A DNA stretch of 6,895 nt, taken from Bacteroides sp. UBA7335. Its GTDB lineage: Bacteria > Bacteroidota > Bacteroidia > Bacteroidales > Bacteroidaceae. The stretch lies in the NCBI GenBank assembly GCA_002471185.1, contig DKPL01000048.1, positions 886-7,780 on the forward strand, written 5' to 3'. Positions 1-6,781 of the stretch are shown here, one piece after another; position 1 is the first letter of the stretch, and each line of letters starts with the position of its first letter. Below the pieces are notes generated by a model, which did not search any database, had not been told where the DNA came from, and worked only from the letters and a program-made list of their open reading frames with translations. A program made the translations under genes and the position numbers.

Positions 1-50
1 CCAATCGATGGAACCGGAATCCATTATTCTATCCATTGAACTATGGGTGC
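1..50 (-). tRNA. tRNA-Arg (anticodon CCG), 5' portion, cut by left edge
   Basis: Read on the minus strand, the first 50 bases of a tRNA are visible. They comprise a 7-base acceptor strand GCACCCA, the TA linker, a 4-bp D stem (GTTC/GAAT, one G-T wobble) with a GG-containing D loop, and a 5-bp anticodon stem ATGGA/TCCAT closing the 7-base loop TTCCGGT. The loop places CCG at positions 34-36, which reads Arg codon CGG. The start of the variable region follows. The T arm, the 3' acceptor strand and any CCA lie beyond the window, so acceptor pairing cannot be checked. A -7-type promoter box lies 13 bases upstream. Identity rests on the anticodon and the fold. Confidence 0.9.
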
Positions 51-63
51 TTTTTAACGTCGG

Positions 64-95
64 CAAAAATAGATAAAAACTAATTATCATCCTAA
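64..95 (-). promoter_or_regulatory. Bacteroidetes-type promoter for the tRNA-Arg
   Basis: On the minus strand TATTTTTG (71 to 64, followed by C) is an exact match to the TAnnTTTG -7 element of Bacteroidetes primary-sigma promoters. TTAG at 95 to 92, one mismatch from the -33 TTTG element, sits 20 bases upstream, within the expected 19-21 spacing. The predicted transcription start would lie a few bases before the tRNA 5' end. This is a motif match only. Confidence 0.6.
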
Positions 96-152
96 TCTTT
101 ATTCCGTTTTTGTAAACCATCAGCTATAAAGCAAAGCCATACATATATTATT

Positions 153-180
153 TTGACACCGTTTTATAGGATTTTATAAT
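153..180 (+). promoter_or_regulatory. Sigma-70 consensus match (TTGACA-N16-TATAAT), possibly cryptic
   Basis: TTGACA at 153-158 and TATAAT at 175-180 are both perfect matches to the E. coli sigma-70 hexamers, with a 16-base spacer. The predicted start near 187 would give asnA a leader of about 78 bases. Bacteroidetes RNA polymerase normally uses a different -33/-7 signal, and a good -7 box for asnA lies further downstream at 232-239. This match may therefore be a secondary promoter, or a chance arrangement in AT-rich DNA that would only be active in a foreign host. The 51-264 gap otherwise shows no gene. Confidence 0.25.
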
Positions 181-231
181 CACATTGATATTATTTTAGA
201 CTAAAAACAATACACAATTAAATTTAATATC

Positions 232-239
232 TATCTTTG
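232..239 (+). promoter_or_regulatory. Bacteroidetes -7 promoter box for asnA-ung
   Basis: TATCTTTG (followed by C) matches TAnnTTTG exactly and ends 25 bases before the asnA ATG, giving a short leader of about 20 bases. No TTTG-like -33 element is visible 19-21 bases upstream. There is no Shine-Dalgarno sequence between the box and the ATG, as is usual in this phylum. Confidence 0.6.
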
Positions 240-264
240 CCAACTATTAACATACAATAAACCT

Positions 265-1302
265 ATGAGTTATCTAATAAAACCAGAAAACTATACACCT
301 CTTTTGGACTTAAAACAAACAGAGTTGGGAATTAAACAGATAAAAGAGTTCTTCCAAATGAATCTTTCATCTGAACTACGTCTACGCCGTGTTACTGCAC
401 CACTTTTTGTATTGAAAGGAATGGGTATCAACGACGATTTGAATGGTGTAGAAAGAGCTGTTTCATTTCCTATTAAAGATTTGAACGATGCACAAGCCGA
501 GGTTGTCCATTCATTAGCGAAGTGGAAAAGATTAACCTTGGCAGATTATCATATTGAACCGGGATATGGCATCTATACCGACATGAATGCAATTCGAGCA
601 GACGAAGAGTTGGGCAACCTACATTCACTCTATGTTGACCAATGGGACTGGGAACGCGTGATGGTAAAAGAGGAACGCAACATTGAGTATTTAAAAGAAA
701 TTGTGAATCGCATCTATGCAGCCATGGTGCGCACCGAATATATGGTGTACGAGATGTATCCACAAATTAAGCCATGCTTGCCTCAAAAAATATATTTCAT
801 TCACTCAGAAGAGTTGAGACAACTATACCCAAACTTAGATGCTAAAGGACGAGAGTATGAAATTAGCAAAAAACATAAAGCGGTATTTATCATTGGTATT
901 GGTGGTAAACTAAGTGATGGTAAAAAACACGATGGACGTGCTCCTGATTATGATGATTATACCACTTCGGGATTAAACGATTTACCCGGATTAAATGGTG
1001 ATCTTCTAGTATGGGACGATATTCTTCAACGTCCTGTAGAGTTGTCTTCAATGGGTATTCGAGTAGATAAAGAAGCCTTATTGAAACAGCTGAAAGAAGA
1101 AGATCAAGAACAAAGATTAGAATTATATTTCCATAAAAGATTAGTTGAAGGAACTCTTCCTTTATCTATTGGTGGAGGTATTGGTCAATCTAGACTTTGT
1201 ATGTTCTACCTACGCAAAGCACATATCGGGGAGATTCAAGCTAGCATTTGGCCCGAAGAGATGCGCAAAGAGTGTACAAAGCTTAATATACATCTGATTT
1301 AA
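265..1302 (+). CDS. asnA: Aspartate--ammonia ligase (asparagine synthetase A)
   Basis: This cytoplasmic enzyme makes L-asparagine from L-aspartate and ammonia, using ATP and releasing AMP and pyrophosphate. It belongs to the AsnA family, whose fold is that of class II aminoacyl-tRNA synthetases (AspRS/AsnRS-like). At 345 residues it is slightly longer than E. coli AsnA (330). Family blocks are visible in order: HSLAKWKRLTLADY (82-95), GIYTDMNAIR (102-111), YVDQWDWE (123-130), KHDGRAPDYDDYTT (221-234), LLVWDDILQRPVELSSMGIR (247-266) and the motif-3-like GGGIGQSRLCM (303-313). No insertion or loss is apparent. The ATG at 265 fits a -7 box at 232-239 and leaves the family N-terminus complete. 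The stop TAA shares its last A with the ATG of ung, so the two genes are almost certainly co-transcribed and probably translationally coupled. Confidence 0.97.
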   Translation: MSYLIKPENYTPLLDLKQTELGIKQIKEFFQMNLSSELRLRRVTAPLFVLKGMGINDDLNGVERAVSFPIKDLNDAQAEVVHSLAKWKRLTLADYHIEPGYGIYTDMNAIRADEELGNLHSLYVDQWDWERVMVKEERNIEYLKEIVNRIYAAMVRTEYMVYEMYPQIKPCLPQKIYFIHSEELRQLYPNLDAKGREYEISKKHKAVFIIGIGGKLSDGKKHDGRAPDYDDYTTSGLNDLPGLNGDLLVWDDILQRPVELSSMGIRVDKEALLKQLKEEDQEQRLELYFHKRLVEGTLPLSIGGGIGQSRLCMFYLRKAHIGEIQASIWPEEMRKECTKLNIHLI

Positions 1303-1964
1303 TGAATGTGCAAATAGAAGAAAGCTGGAAGAAACATCTGCAACCGGAGTTTGAGAAAGATTATTTCGTTAAACTTACCAACTTTGTACGCGATGAATAC
1401 AGTCTGCATCAAATATATCCACCTGGAAAATTGATATTTAATGCGTTCGACTTATGCCCTTTTGATAGAGTAAAGGTAGTAATACTCGGACAAGACCCCT
1501 ATCATGGCCCCGGACAAGCACATGGATTATGTTTCTCGGTCAACGATGGTGTTCAGTTTCCACCCTCTTTGGTTAATATATTTAAAGAGATTAAAAGCGA
1601 CTTAGACATTGCACCTCCTACTACGGGCAATTTATCAAGATGGGGCGAACAGGGTGTACTACTACTCAACGCAACATTAACTGTACGTGCGCATCAAGCG
1701 GGTTCGCATCAACGTAAAGGTTGGGAAGAGTTTACCGATGCTGCTATTAAGGCTTTAGCAGAAAAGAAAGAAAATCTAGTATTTATTCTTTGGGGAAATT
1801 ATGCCCAACGTAAAGGGGCATTTATAGACCGAGAAAAACACTTAGTACTTACTTCGGCACATCCTTCTCCGCTATCGGCCTATAATGGTTTTTTTGGAAA
1901 TAAGCATTTCAGCAAAACCAATGGGTACCTTAAAGCACACGGGAAAACTCAAATTAACTGGTAG
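1302..1964 (+). CDS. ung: Uracil-DNA glycosylase, family 1
   Basis: This enzyme removes uracil from DNA, arising from cytosine deamination or dUMP misincorporation, and so starts base excision repair. The 220-residue length is typical of bacterial Ung. The catalytic-water motif GQDPYH is at 63-68 (catalytic Asp65), followed by the uracil-pocket segment GPGQAHGLCFSV (69-80). LLNATLTV (121-128) carries the uracil-reading Asn123. The DNA-intercalation motif HPSPLSAYNGFFG (187-199) carries the catalytic His187 and ends in the family-typical FFG segment. The C-terminus ends in INW, also family-like. All key residues are present. The ATG overlaps the asnA stop in a TAATG arrangement, with no separate promoter or ribosome-binding site visible, so expression likely depends on the asnA transcript. 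A hairpin terminator follows the stop by 26 bases. Confidence 0.98.
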   Translation: MNVQIEESWKKHLQPEFEKDYFVKLTNFVRDEYSLHQIYPPGKLIFNAFDLCPFDRVKVVILGQDPYHGPGQAHGLCFSVNDGVQFPPSLVNIFKEIKSDLDIAPPTTGNLSRWGEQGVLLLNATLTVRAHQAGSHQRKGWEEFTDAAIKALAEKKENLVFILWGNYAQRKGAFIDREKHLVLTSAHPSPLSAYNGFFGNKHFSKTNGYLKAHGKTQINW

Positions 1965-1990
1965 TAAGCAATACAGATACAAAACTTAAA

Positions 1991-2021
1991 CGAGCCTGTT
2001 GGTAAAATACCGACAGGCTCG
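1991..2021. terminator. Hairpin terminator between convergent ung and lptD-like gene
   Basis: CGAGCCTGT (1991-1999) pairs perfectly with ACAGGCTCG (2013-2021). The stem continues through a G-T wobble and four more pairs to a loop of about three A residues, giving up to 14 pairs. On the minus strand the stem is followed by TTTAAGTTTT, a good U-rich tail for ending the lptD-like transcript. On the plus strand the tail is weaker (TTGCATATAT). It sits between two converging genes, so it probably works in both directions, better for the minus strand. Confidence 0.8.
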
Positions 2022-2080
2022 TTGCATATATGATAAGTTCTAATGGCTTAACAGTAAGTTATTAAAACGATTACAGACTA

Positions 2081-4774
2081 TTAATACCACTGAATATTAC
2101 TTTGTGACTGACTGCGTTGCTCCCACTTCAAATCTTGCAAAATGCTTGCATTGGCGCTGATTTTGAAATTATAATACTTCCAGCGCCCAAACGGTGACAA
2201 ACTAGCTGCCATATTAAAACAGTGCAAATCGCGCGAAATGGTTAATGAAGTTTGTGTTACTTCTTTAGCCTGGAAATCATAACCGGTAGTAAATGTTACT
2301 TGCCAATTGGTAGAAAGCTTTAAGTTACCCGATGCATTGACATTGTGTGTATAAGAAAACGGATAACGCATTGTTTCGCGGTTGATTGGTTTCGATCTGT
2401 CTTCACGAATGTTGAAAGAGTAGTTCAAACTAACCGACCATGGCATCTTAAACTGTTGATAACCATCAGAGTCGGCTTTTGCCTTTTGTGTTTTTTTCTT
2501 TCCAGAATCTCCCTCTTTGCCTTCTTCACCTTCTAATCCTTGATCTTTGTCACGGTCACTCTGGTTTTTACCATTCATCTCGCCTTCCTTAGGACCAAAC
2601 CATTTCTTCCAACTATCATTATTGAATGTGTAATTGAAGGACGAACCCCAACCCGAGAAACGCCCGAAGCGTCCATATGACCATTCTGTTCGATCGCCAA
2701 CGGTTACATTACCATTCTTATCAAATGTGTAAGCGTAAGTAGCAAAAGTTGTATTCATATTGAACGTATAGTTTTTACTTAGCTTTAAGCGGACACGCAT
2801 TGAAAGATCACTCCAAGGCCTAACCTTTGCAGCCATATTGTAAGAAAGCGAACCACCTATTTCATCAATCAAACTTATCTTCCGAATGGAGTCGTTTCGA
2901 TCTTTAAACTTCATCTCAAGATTATTTGATACATCAAAATTCACATTGCCCTGTTTTTCGCGAGGTGCTGTTCCGAACTGTTGACTAGAGTATGGTGAGT
3001 AGTATTGCATATTACCATCACTATCTTCGTATTGCTGCCAATACTGGTCGAATCCCGGAGCCGCACTCAAACTAACACTCGGTGTAAACACGTGCCGAAT
3101 CTGTATCTCTTTCTTCTTCATAAACATTGGTTTGTACATACCATAGAGTTTAGTATTTAAACCAATAGAAAAGTTATAGTTGGCTACACGATGAAAACCA
3201 TAAACGGTGTCTGTAGGAAGCCACTGGTTTTTATTATCATCATAAGACCTATTAAACTTTCGCGTATACCAGCGTTCGGTGTAGTTGAAAGAAGGTGTCA
3301 GATTGAAGTATTTAAATAATGAGAAAGTAGCACTCACTGGAATGTTATGCTGCATCGCATTTTCCCAGTCTTTAATCAAATTTGATTTTAGAAGCTGATC
3401 GTCTTTTGTCTTCACACTGTTTACTAAACGACCCGTATATTGAAGTGAAATCTTCTCATACCAACGTTCCTCACCTGCCGCTTTCTTTCTTTTAAAAGGG
3501 AAGAAGCGAGTCAATGAGATATTTAAGTCAGGTAAAGTTACTGCAATAGAAGAGTCACGCATGGTTTGCGCAATATTGAAGGTTCCCGAAAGAGTTAAAC
3601 CAATATCAGGAAACATACGTGAGTAACTAATACTTGACGTTTTGGTATTTTGGGTAAGCGATTGCGGATTATATAAGTTATTGATATTAGAGCGTTCGTA
3701 ACTACTAGTAGCAAAGTTTACACTTGCCGAGAAAGTTTGATTTGGGTTAGCTTTAGGGTCTTGACGGTGACTCCAAACAATCTTAAAGTCCTTGGCTACT
3801 GAATAATCGGGCATATTTTTATCGCCCAACTTTGTCACCTGATAATCGGCTTTCAAAGAACCCGAAAACTTATAGCGCTTATTATAGTTTGTTTCTGCAC
3901 TCAATGCCCATGACCCCTTTGTGAATATTTCGCCAGTCAACTTCAAATCCATCATATCACTAATGGCAAAATAGTAACCTCCATTTGTTAAACCAAACCC
4001 ACGAGCAGAGTCGTCCATATAAGTAGGCATAATAAATCCAGAAGAGTAACTGCTAGAAAAAGGAAAAAAGAAAAAGGGTACCGCTAGAGGCAAAGGTACA
4101 TCTTCGACAACTAAGTAAGCGGGACCGGTAACTACATTTTTTTTAGGACGAACTTTAGCTTTAGTAAGTTGAAGGTAAAAGTGAGGATGATCGTGATGAT
4201 CGCAAGTTGTATATTTACCATCTTGCATAAAAAGCTCATCATTGGCTCCTTTCTTGGCATTATTACCAATCACGTATCCCTCACCTTGTTGAGTGACTAC
4301 ATTACTGATAATTCCTTTTTTACTTTTAAAATTATAACGTATCGCTTTAGTATCATAACTCTCTTCGCCATCTTTAAAGACAGGTTTTCCGGTTTCGACA
4401 CCCAACGTATCAGTAACACCACGTGCATAAACAGTGCTACTATCCATATTCATCGTTATAATTTGAGCAGTAAGACTAATTTTCTGATAATCGACTTTAC
4501 CATCACCATACAAATGAGCATACCCGCCCTCTTCGAATACAATAGAGTCGGTAGCCGAATAGACCACAGGAGCATCGAGAGCCGATGGTTTTGGAGATTT
4601 AGTAAGTGCAACTGTGTCTTGTTTTAGCGAGTCAGTTGGTGGTGTAAAGTTTTCTCTCTCTCTTAACTCCCGCTTATCACGTCGGCTTTGAGCCAACATA
4701 TTGTTTGGAAGAACGAGTAAGATAACAAACAGTAGTATGGTTGATATGATTGTATTTGCTTTCAATGGCGCCAT
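2081..4774 (-). CDS. lptD: LPS-assembly protein LptD, Bacteroidetes type (outer-membrane beta-barrel)
   Basis: LptD is the outer-membrane barrel that receives LPS from the periplasmic Lpt bridge and inserts it in the outer leaflet. The 897-residue product starts with a signal peptide (Lys5, hydrophobic core about 9-23, likely cleavage after MLA at 28). An OstA/LptD N-terminal beta-jellyroll follows at about 75-210. It ends in the junction YTTC (Cys191), a run of aromatic and proline residues at 233-239, and SGFIMP (245-250), which mirrors the YTSC...SGFLIP block of E. coli LptD. The rest is alternating aromatic/polar strand sequence ending in Trp-Tyr, as for a barrel C-terminus. It is longer than E. 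coli LptD (784), partly through a charged insert at 727-771. Only two cysteines occur, 191 and 852. The ATG at 4774 lies 26 bases after a -7 box. The strand-specific Bacteroidetes family is divergent, so the role is inferred from motifs. Confidence 0.9.
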   Translation of the reverse strand: MAPLKANTIISTILLFVILLVLPNNMLAQSRRDKRELRERENFTPPTDSLKQDTVALTKSPKPSALDAPVVYSATDSIVFEEGGYAHLYGDGKVDYQKISLTAQIITMNMDSSTVYARGVTDTLGVETGKPVFKDGEESYDTKAIRYNFKSKKGIISNVVTQQGEGYVIGNNAKKGANDELFMQDGKYTTCDHHDHPHFYLQLTKAKVRPKKNVVTGPAYLVVEDVPLPLAVPFFFFPFSSSYSSGFIMPTYMDDSARGFGLTNGGYYFAISDMMDLKLTGEIFTKGSWALSAETNYNKRYKFSGSLKADYQVTKLGDKNMPDYSVAKDFKIVWSHRQDPKANPNQTFSASVNFATSSYERSNINNLYNPQSLTQNTKTSSISYSRMFPDIGLTLSGTFNIAQTMRDSSIAVTLPDLNISLTRFFPFKRKKAAGEERWYEKISLQYTGRLVNSVKTKDDQLLKSNLIKDWENAMQHNIPVSATFSLFKYFNLTPSFNYTERWYTRKFNRSYDDNKNQWLPTDTVYGFHRVANYNFSIGLNTKLYGMYKPMFMKKKEIQIRHVFTPSVSLSAAPGFDQYWQQYEDSDGNMQYYSPYSSQQFGTAPREKQGNVNFDVSNNLEMKFKDRNDSIRKISLIDEIGGSLSYNMAAKVRPWSDLSMRVRLKLSKNYTFNMNTTFATYAYTFDKNGNVTVGDRTEWSYGRFGRFSGWGSSFNYTFNNDSWKKWFGPKEGEMNGKNQSDRDKDQGLEGEEGKEGDSGKKKTQKAKADSDGYQQFKMPWSVSLNYSFNIREDRSKPINRETMRYPFSYTHNVNASGNLKLSTNWQVTFTTGYDFQAKEVTQTSLTISRDLHCFNMAASLSPFGRWKYYNFKISANASILQDLKWEQRSQSQSNIQWY

Positions 4775-4800
4775 TCACTTATCGTTTACGCTTGAATGGG

Positions 4801-4808
4801 CAAAAGTA
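4801..4808 (-). promoter_or_regulatory. Bacteroidetes -7 promoter box for lptD
   Basis: On the minus strand TACTTTTG (followed by C) matches TAnnTTTG exactly and ends 26 bases before the lptD ATG. No TTTG-like -33 element is seen 19-21 bases upstream. The box lies in the 88-base gap after the HD-domain gene, so lptD can probably be transcribed on its own as well as by read-through. Confidence 0.55.
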
Positions 4809-4862
4809 CATAATCTTCATCAAATACATAGCGCATTATTCCTTTTTAATTAATTTTTAGGG

Positions 4863-5414
4863 CTATAAAAAGAGCTCACACCATGTAGTAAAGCGCTGCA
4901 CGGATGTTTCCCCAAACTTTAACAAGCTTTTTTGAATAGCTTCTACCGTCTTTTCACGGTCTAAATGGGTTTTAGAATAGAATTTATCGGCAAAGCAAAC
5001 AACTTGCTCCTCAAGTGAAATAGGCTGCATGTCACGATGCGGGATAGGCAGTTGTTGGGCTAATATATCATCTAAAGAAAGTCCTGTACCGGTGTGACGT
5101 TCGCAAACCAAAGCATGACGAGGAAATCCAGCTTTTGATAACAACTCAGCTCCCAAATATCCGTGACAAATATAAGGTGCATTACCAAAACAGTAAATCC
5201 CAGGAGCATTTGTCTTAAAAATACCTATGTCGTGCAAAATACCGGCCTCATAAAGAAAAGTCTCATCCAACTTTAATTCAGGATGATTCCGCGCTACGGA
5301 GAGAGCCTTTTCTGCAACAGAGTGACCATGAGTCAATAATATTTCTTTCAACTTATTCTCTTCAGGATAGTATATATCTATCAGTTCAAGGGGCTTTGTA
5401 ACTTCTTTATCCAT
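4863..5414 (-). CDS. HD-domain (HDIG-type) protein, probable metal-dependent phosphohydrolase
   Basis: The substrate is unknown. HD-domain proteins are usually metal-dependent phosphohydrolases acting on nucleotides or phosphoesters. The 183-residue product has no signal peptide or membrane segment and should be cytoplasmic. The HD ligand order is complete: His29 in THGHSVAEKAL, His61-Asp62 in ILHDIGIF, His84 in ICHGYLGAELL, His107 in CERHTG, and Asp143 in CFADKFYSK. Extra histidines at 84 and 107 suggest a two-metal site, by comparison with other HD subfamilies. I chose the ATG at 5414. A TTG at 5453 in the same frame would add 13 residues but lies inside the promoter region of the divergent gene. 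The protein lies upstream of lptD on the same strand, 88 bases away. Upstream, only an imperfect -7 box (TATTATTG, 5458 to 5451) is seen. No specific function can be assigned. Confidence 0.85.
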   Translation of the reverse strand: MDKEVTKPLELIDIYYPEENKLKEILLTHGHSVAEKALSVARNHPELKLDETFLYEAGILHDIGIFKTNAPGIYCFGNAPYICHGYLGAELLSKAGFPRHALVCERHTGTGLSLDDILAQQLPIPHRDMQPISLEEQVVCFADKFYSKTHLDREKTVEAIQKSLLKFGETSVQRFTTWCELFL

Positions 5415-5416
5415 AA

Positions 5417-5448
5417 CTTGTAATAGTCGATGTAAATAGATATTTTTG
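5417..5448 (+). promoter_or_regulatory. Bacteroidetes-type promoter (-33 and -7) for the NamZ-like gene
   Basis: CTTG at 5417-5420 (one mismatch to TTTG) and TATTTTTG at 5441-5448 (exact TAnnTTTG) are separated by 20 bases, the canonical spacing. This is the best promoter in the window. It places the transcript start near 5455, only about 12 bases before the ATG at 5467. It lies between two divergent genes, so regulation at this site could affect both. Confidence 0.65.
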
Positions 5449-5466
5449 TGCAATAATACTAAAAAA

Positions 5467-6642
5467 ATGAAGATGCGCCATACTATTCTCTTTATAATTA
5501 TCCTTATATGCTCGGTTTATCAACAAGCTTTTTCGCAAGATGTAGTAACAACAGGTGCTGAGCGTACCGACGAATACTTACCTTTATTAAAGAATAAACG
5601 TGTAGGATTAGTAATAAATCAGACATCAATTGTGGGTAATAGCCACACCTGCCTACTCGATACACTACTAAGTCTAAATATAAAAGTTTTGAAAGTTTTC
5701 GCTCCCGAACATGGCTTTAGAGGAGATGCCGATGCAGGAGAAACAGTAAAAGATGGTAAAGACAAACGTACCGGAATACCTATTTTATCACTCTATGGAG
5801 CAAATAAAAAGCCTTCAGCTGATCAGTTAAAAGACATTGATGTGCTAATCTTTGATATTCAAGATGTTGGCGCTCGCTTTTACACTTACATTAGCACCTT
5901 ATTTTATGTGATGGAGGCAGCTGCCGAAAATGGCAAAGAGGTGATTGTATTAGATCGTCCCAATCCGTGTGATTATGTAGAAGGTCCTGTTTTAAAACAT
6001 GCATTTCGTAGTTTTGTAGGAATGATGCCTATCCCTCTACTTCACGGCTGTACCGTGGCCGAGTTGGCGCGTATGATAAACAGCGAAGGATGGATCAATA
6101 AAAAACACGAGACTTGTAGACTCACAGTGATACCTTGCTTAGGATGGCAGCACGGACAAGAGTATTCGTTGCCTGTAAAGCCCTCACCCAATCTACCTAA
6201 TGATCAGTCTATCCGTTTATATGCATCACTTTGTCCTTTCGAAGCAACTCAAATCAGTGTAGGCAGAGGTACTACTTTTCCTTTTCAAGTATTAGGTGCA
6301 CCTGATAAAAAATATGGAAATTTCACCTTTACACCCAAAGCTTTACCTGGATTTGACAAAAATCCATTACACAAAAATCAGCTTTGTTATGGCATTGATT
6401 TGCGCAAAGTAAATGACCTAGATAAAGGGTTCACATTAAACTACTTCTTAGATTTCTTTAATCGTTCGGACAGTGGCGCAGCATTCTTCGATAGAGCACG
6501 CTTTTTCGATTTACTTATGGGAACCGATACAGTTAGAAAAGCCATTCTTGCAGGAAAATCTGAAGAGGAAATTAGTGCATCTTGGGAAAATGAGTTAAAC
6601 TCATACCGCAAGATGCGTGAAAAATATCTACTTTACAAGTAA
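5467..6642 (+). CDS. namZ: Exo-beta-N-acetylmuramidase, NamZ/DUF1343 family (GH171)
   Basis: NamZ enzymes remove MurNAc from the non-reducing end of peptidoglycan fragments, feeding cell-wall turnover and MurNAc recycling. The product (391 residues from this start) carries a signal peptide (hydrophobic core about 6-18, likely cleavage after AFS at 23) and so should be periplasmic. Cys15 has Ile before it, so it is not a lipobox. DUF1343 hallmarks are FAPEHGFRG (78-86, whose Glu81 is the probable catalytic acid), FDIQDVGARFYTY (129-141), LDRPNP (162-167), PSPNLP (239-244) and EATQISVGRGTTFPFQVLGAP (259-279). Length matches the family (B. subtilis YbbC is about 414). The frame also opens at a TTG at 5446, but that codon lies in the -7 box, so the ATG at 5467 or the one at 5473 is the real start. 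Family assignment is firm. The exact substrate is inferred. Confidence 0.92.
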   Translation: MKMRHTILFIIILICSVYQQAFSQDVVTTGAERTDEYLPLLKNKRVGLVINQTSIVGNSHTCLLDTLLSLNIKVLKVFAPEHGFRGDADAGETVKDGKDKRTGIPILSLYGANKKPSADQLKDIDVLIFDIQDVGARFYTYISTLFYVMEAAAENGKEVIVLDRPNPCDYVEGPVLKHAFRSFVGMMPIPLLHGCTVAELARMINSEGWINKKHETCRLTVIPCLGWQHGQEYSLPVKPSPNLPNDQSIRLYASLCPFEATQISVGRGTTFPFQVLGAPDKKYGNFTFTPKALPGFDKNPLHKNQLCYGIDLRKVNDLDKGFTLNYFLDFFNRSDSGAAFFDRARFFDLLMGTDTVRKAILAGKSEEEISASWENELNSYRKMREKYLLYK

Positions 6643-6781
6643 GCAATAAGTTATTGAGATTCGTTAGATTAGTTAAGTAAAACTTATACTTATCCAAACA
6701 ATTTATGCCTCAATAGCATGATACTATTACATTAGTGGATACTAATTCAACAATTACAACTCAATTTAAAAAGTCAATATT

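Noticed and set aside
1..50. tRNA as an integration site for a mobile element
   Set aside because: The 3' half of the tRNA, where attachment sites usually lie, is outside the window, and no integrase, direct repeat or foreign-looking gene is present.
473..763. Minus-strand open frame of 96 codons inside asnA
   Set aside because: It lies fully opposite asnA, whose motifs are complete. The translation is rich in Cys, Arg and Pro with no family resemblance, typical of an antisense shadow.
2345..2536. Plus-strand open frame of 63 codons inside the lptD-like gene
   Set aside because: It is antisense to a well-supported gene, has no promoter box before it, and its Phe/Leu-rich end comes from the complement of the Lys/Glu-rich LptD insert.
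4169..4627. Plus-strand open frame of 152 codons inside the lptD-like gene
   Set aside because: It is antisense to the signal peptide-proximal and jellyroll coding region. The Ile/Thr/Ser-rich translation is not recognisable and no start signal is seen.
6644..6656. CAATAA-G-TTATTG palindrome just after the NamZ-like stop, considered as a terminator
   Set aside because: A one-base centre cannot form a hairpin loop, the arms are all weak AT pairs apart from one, and no T-tract follows.
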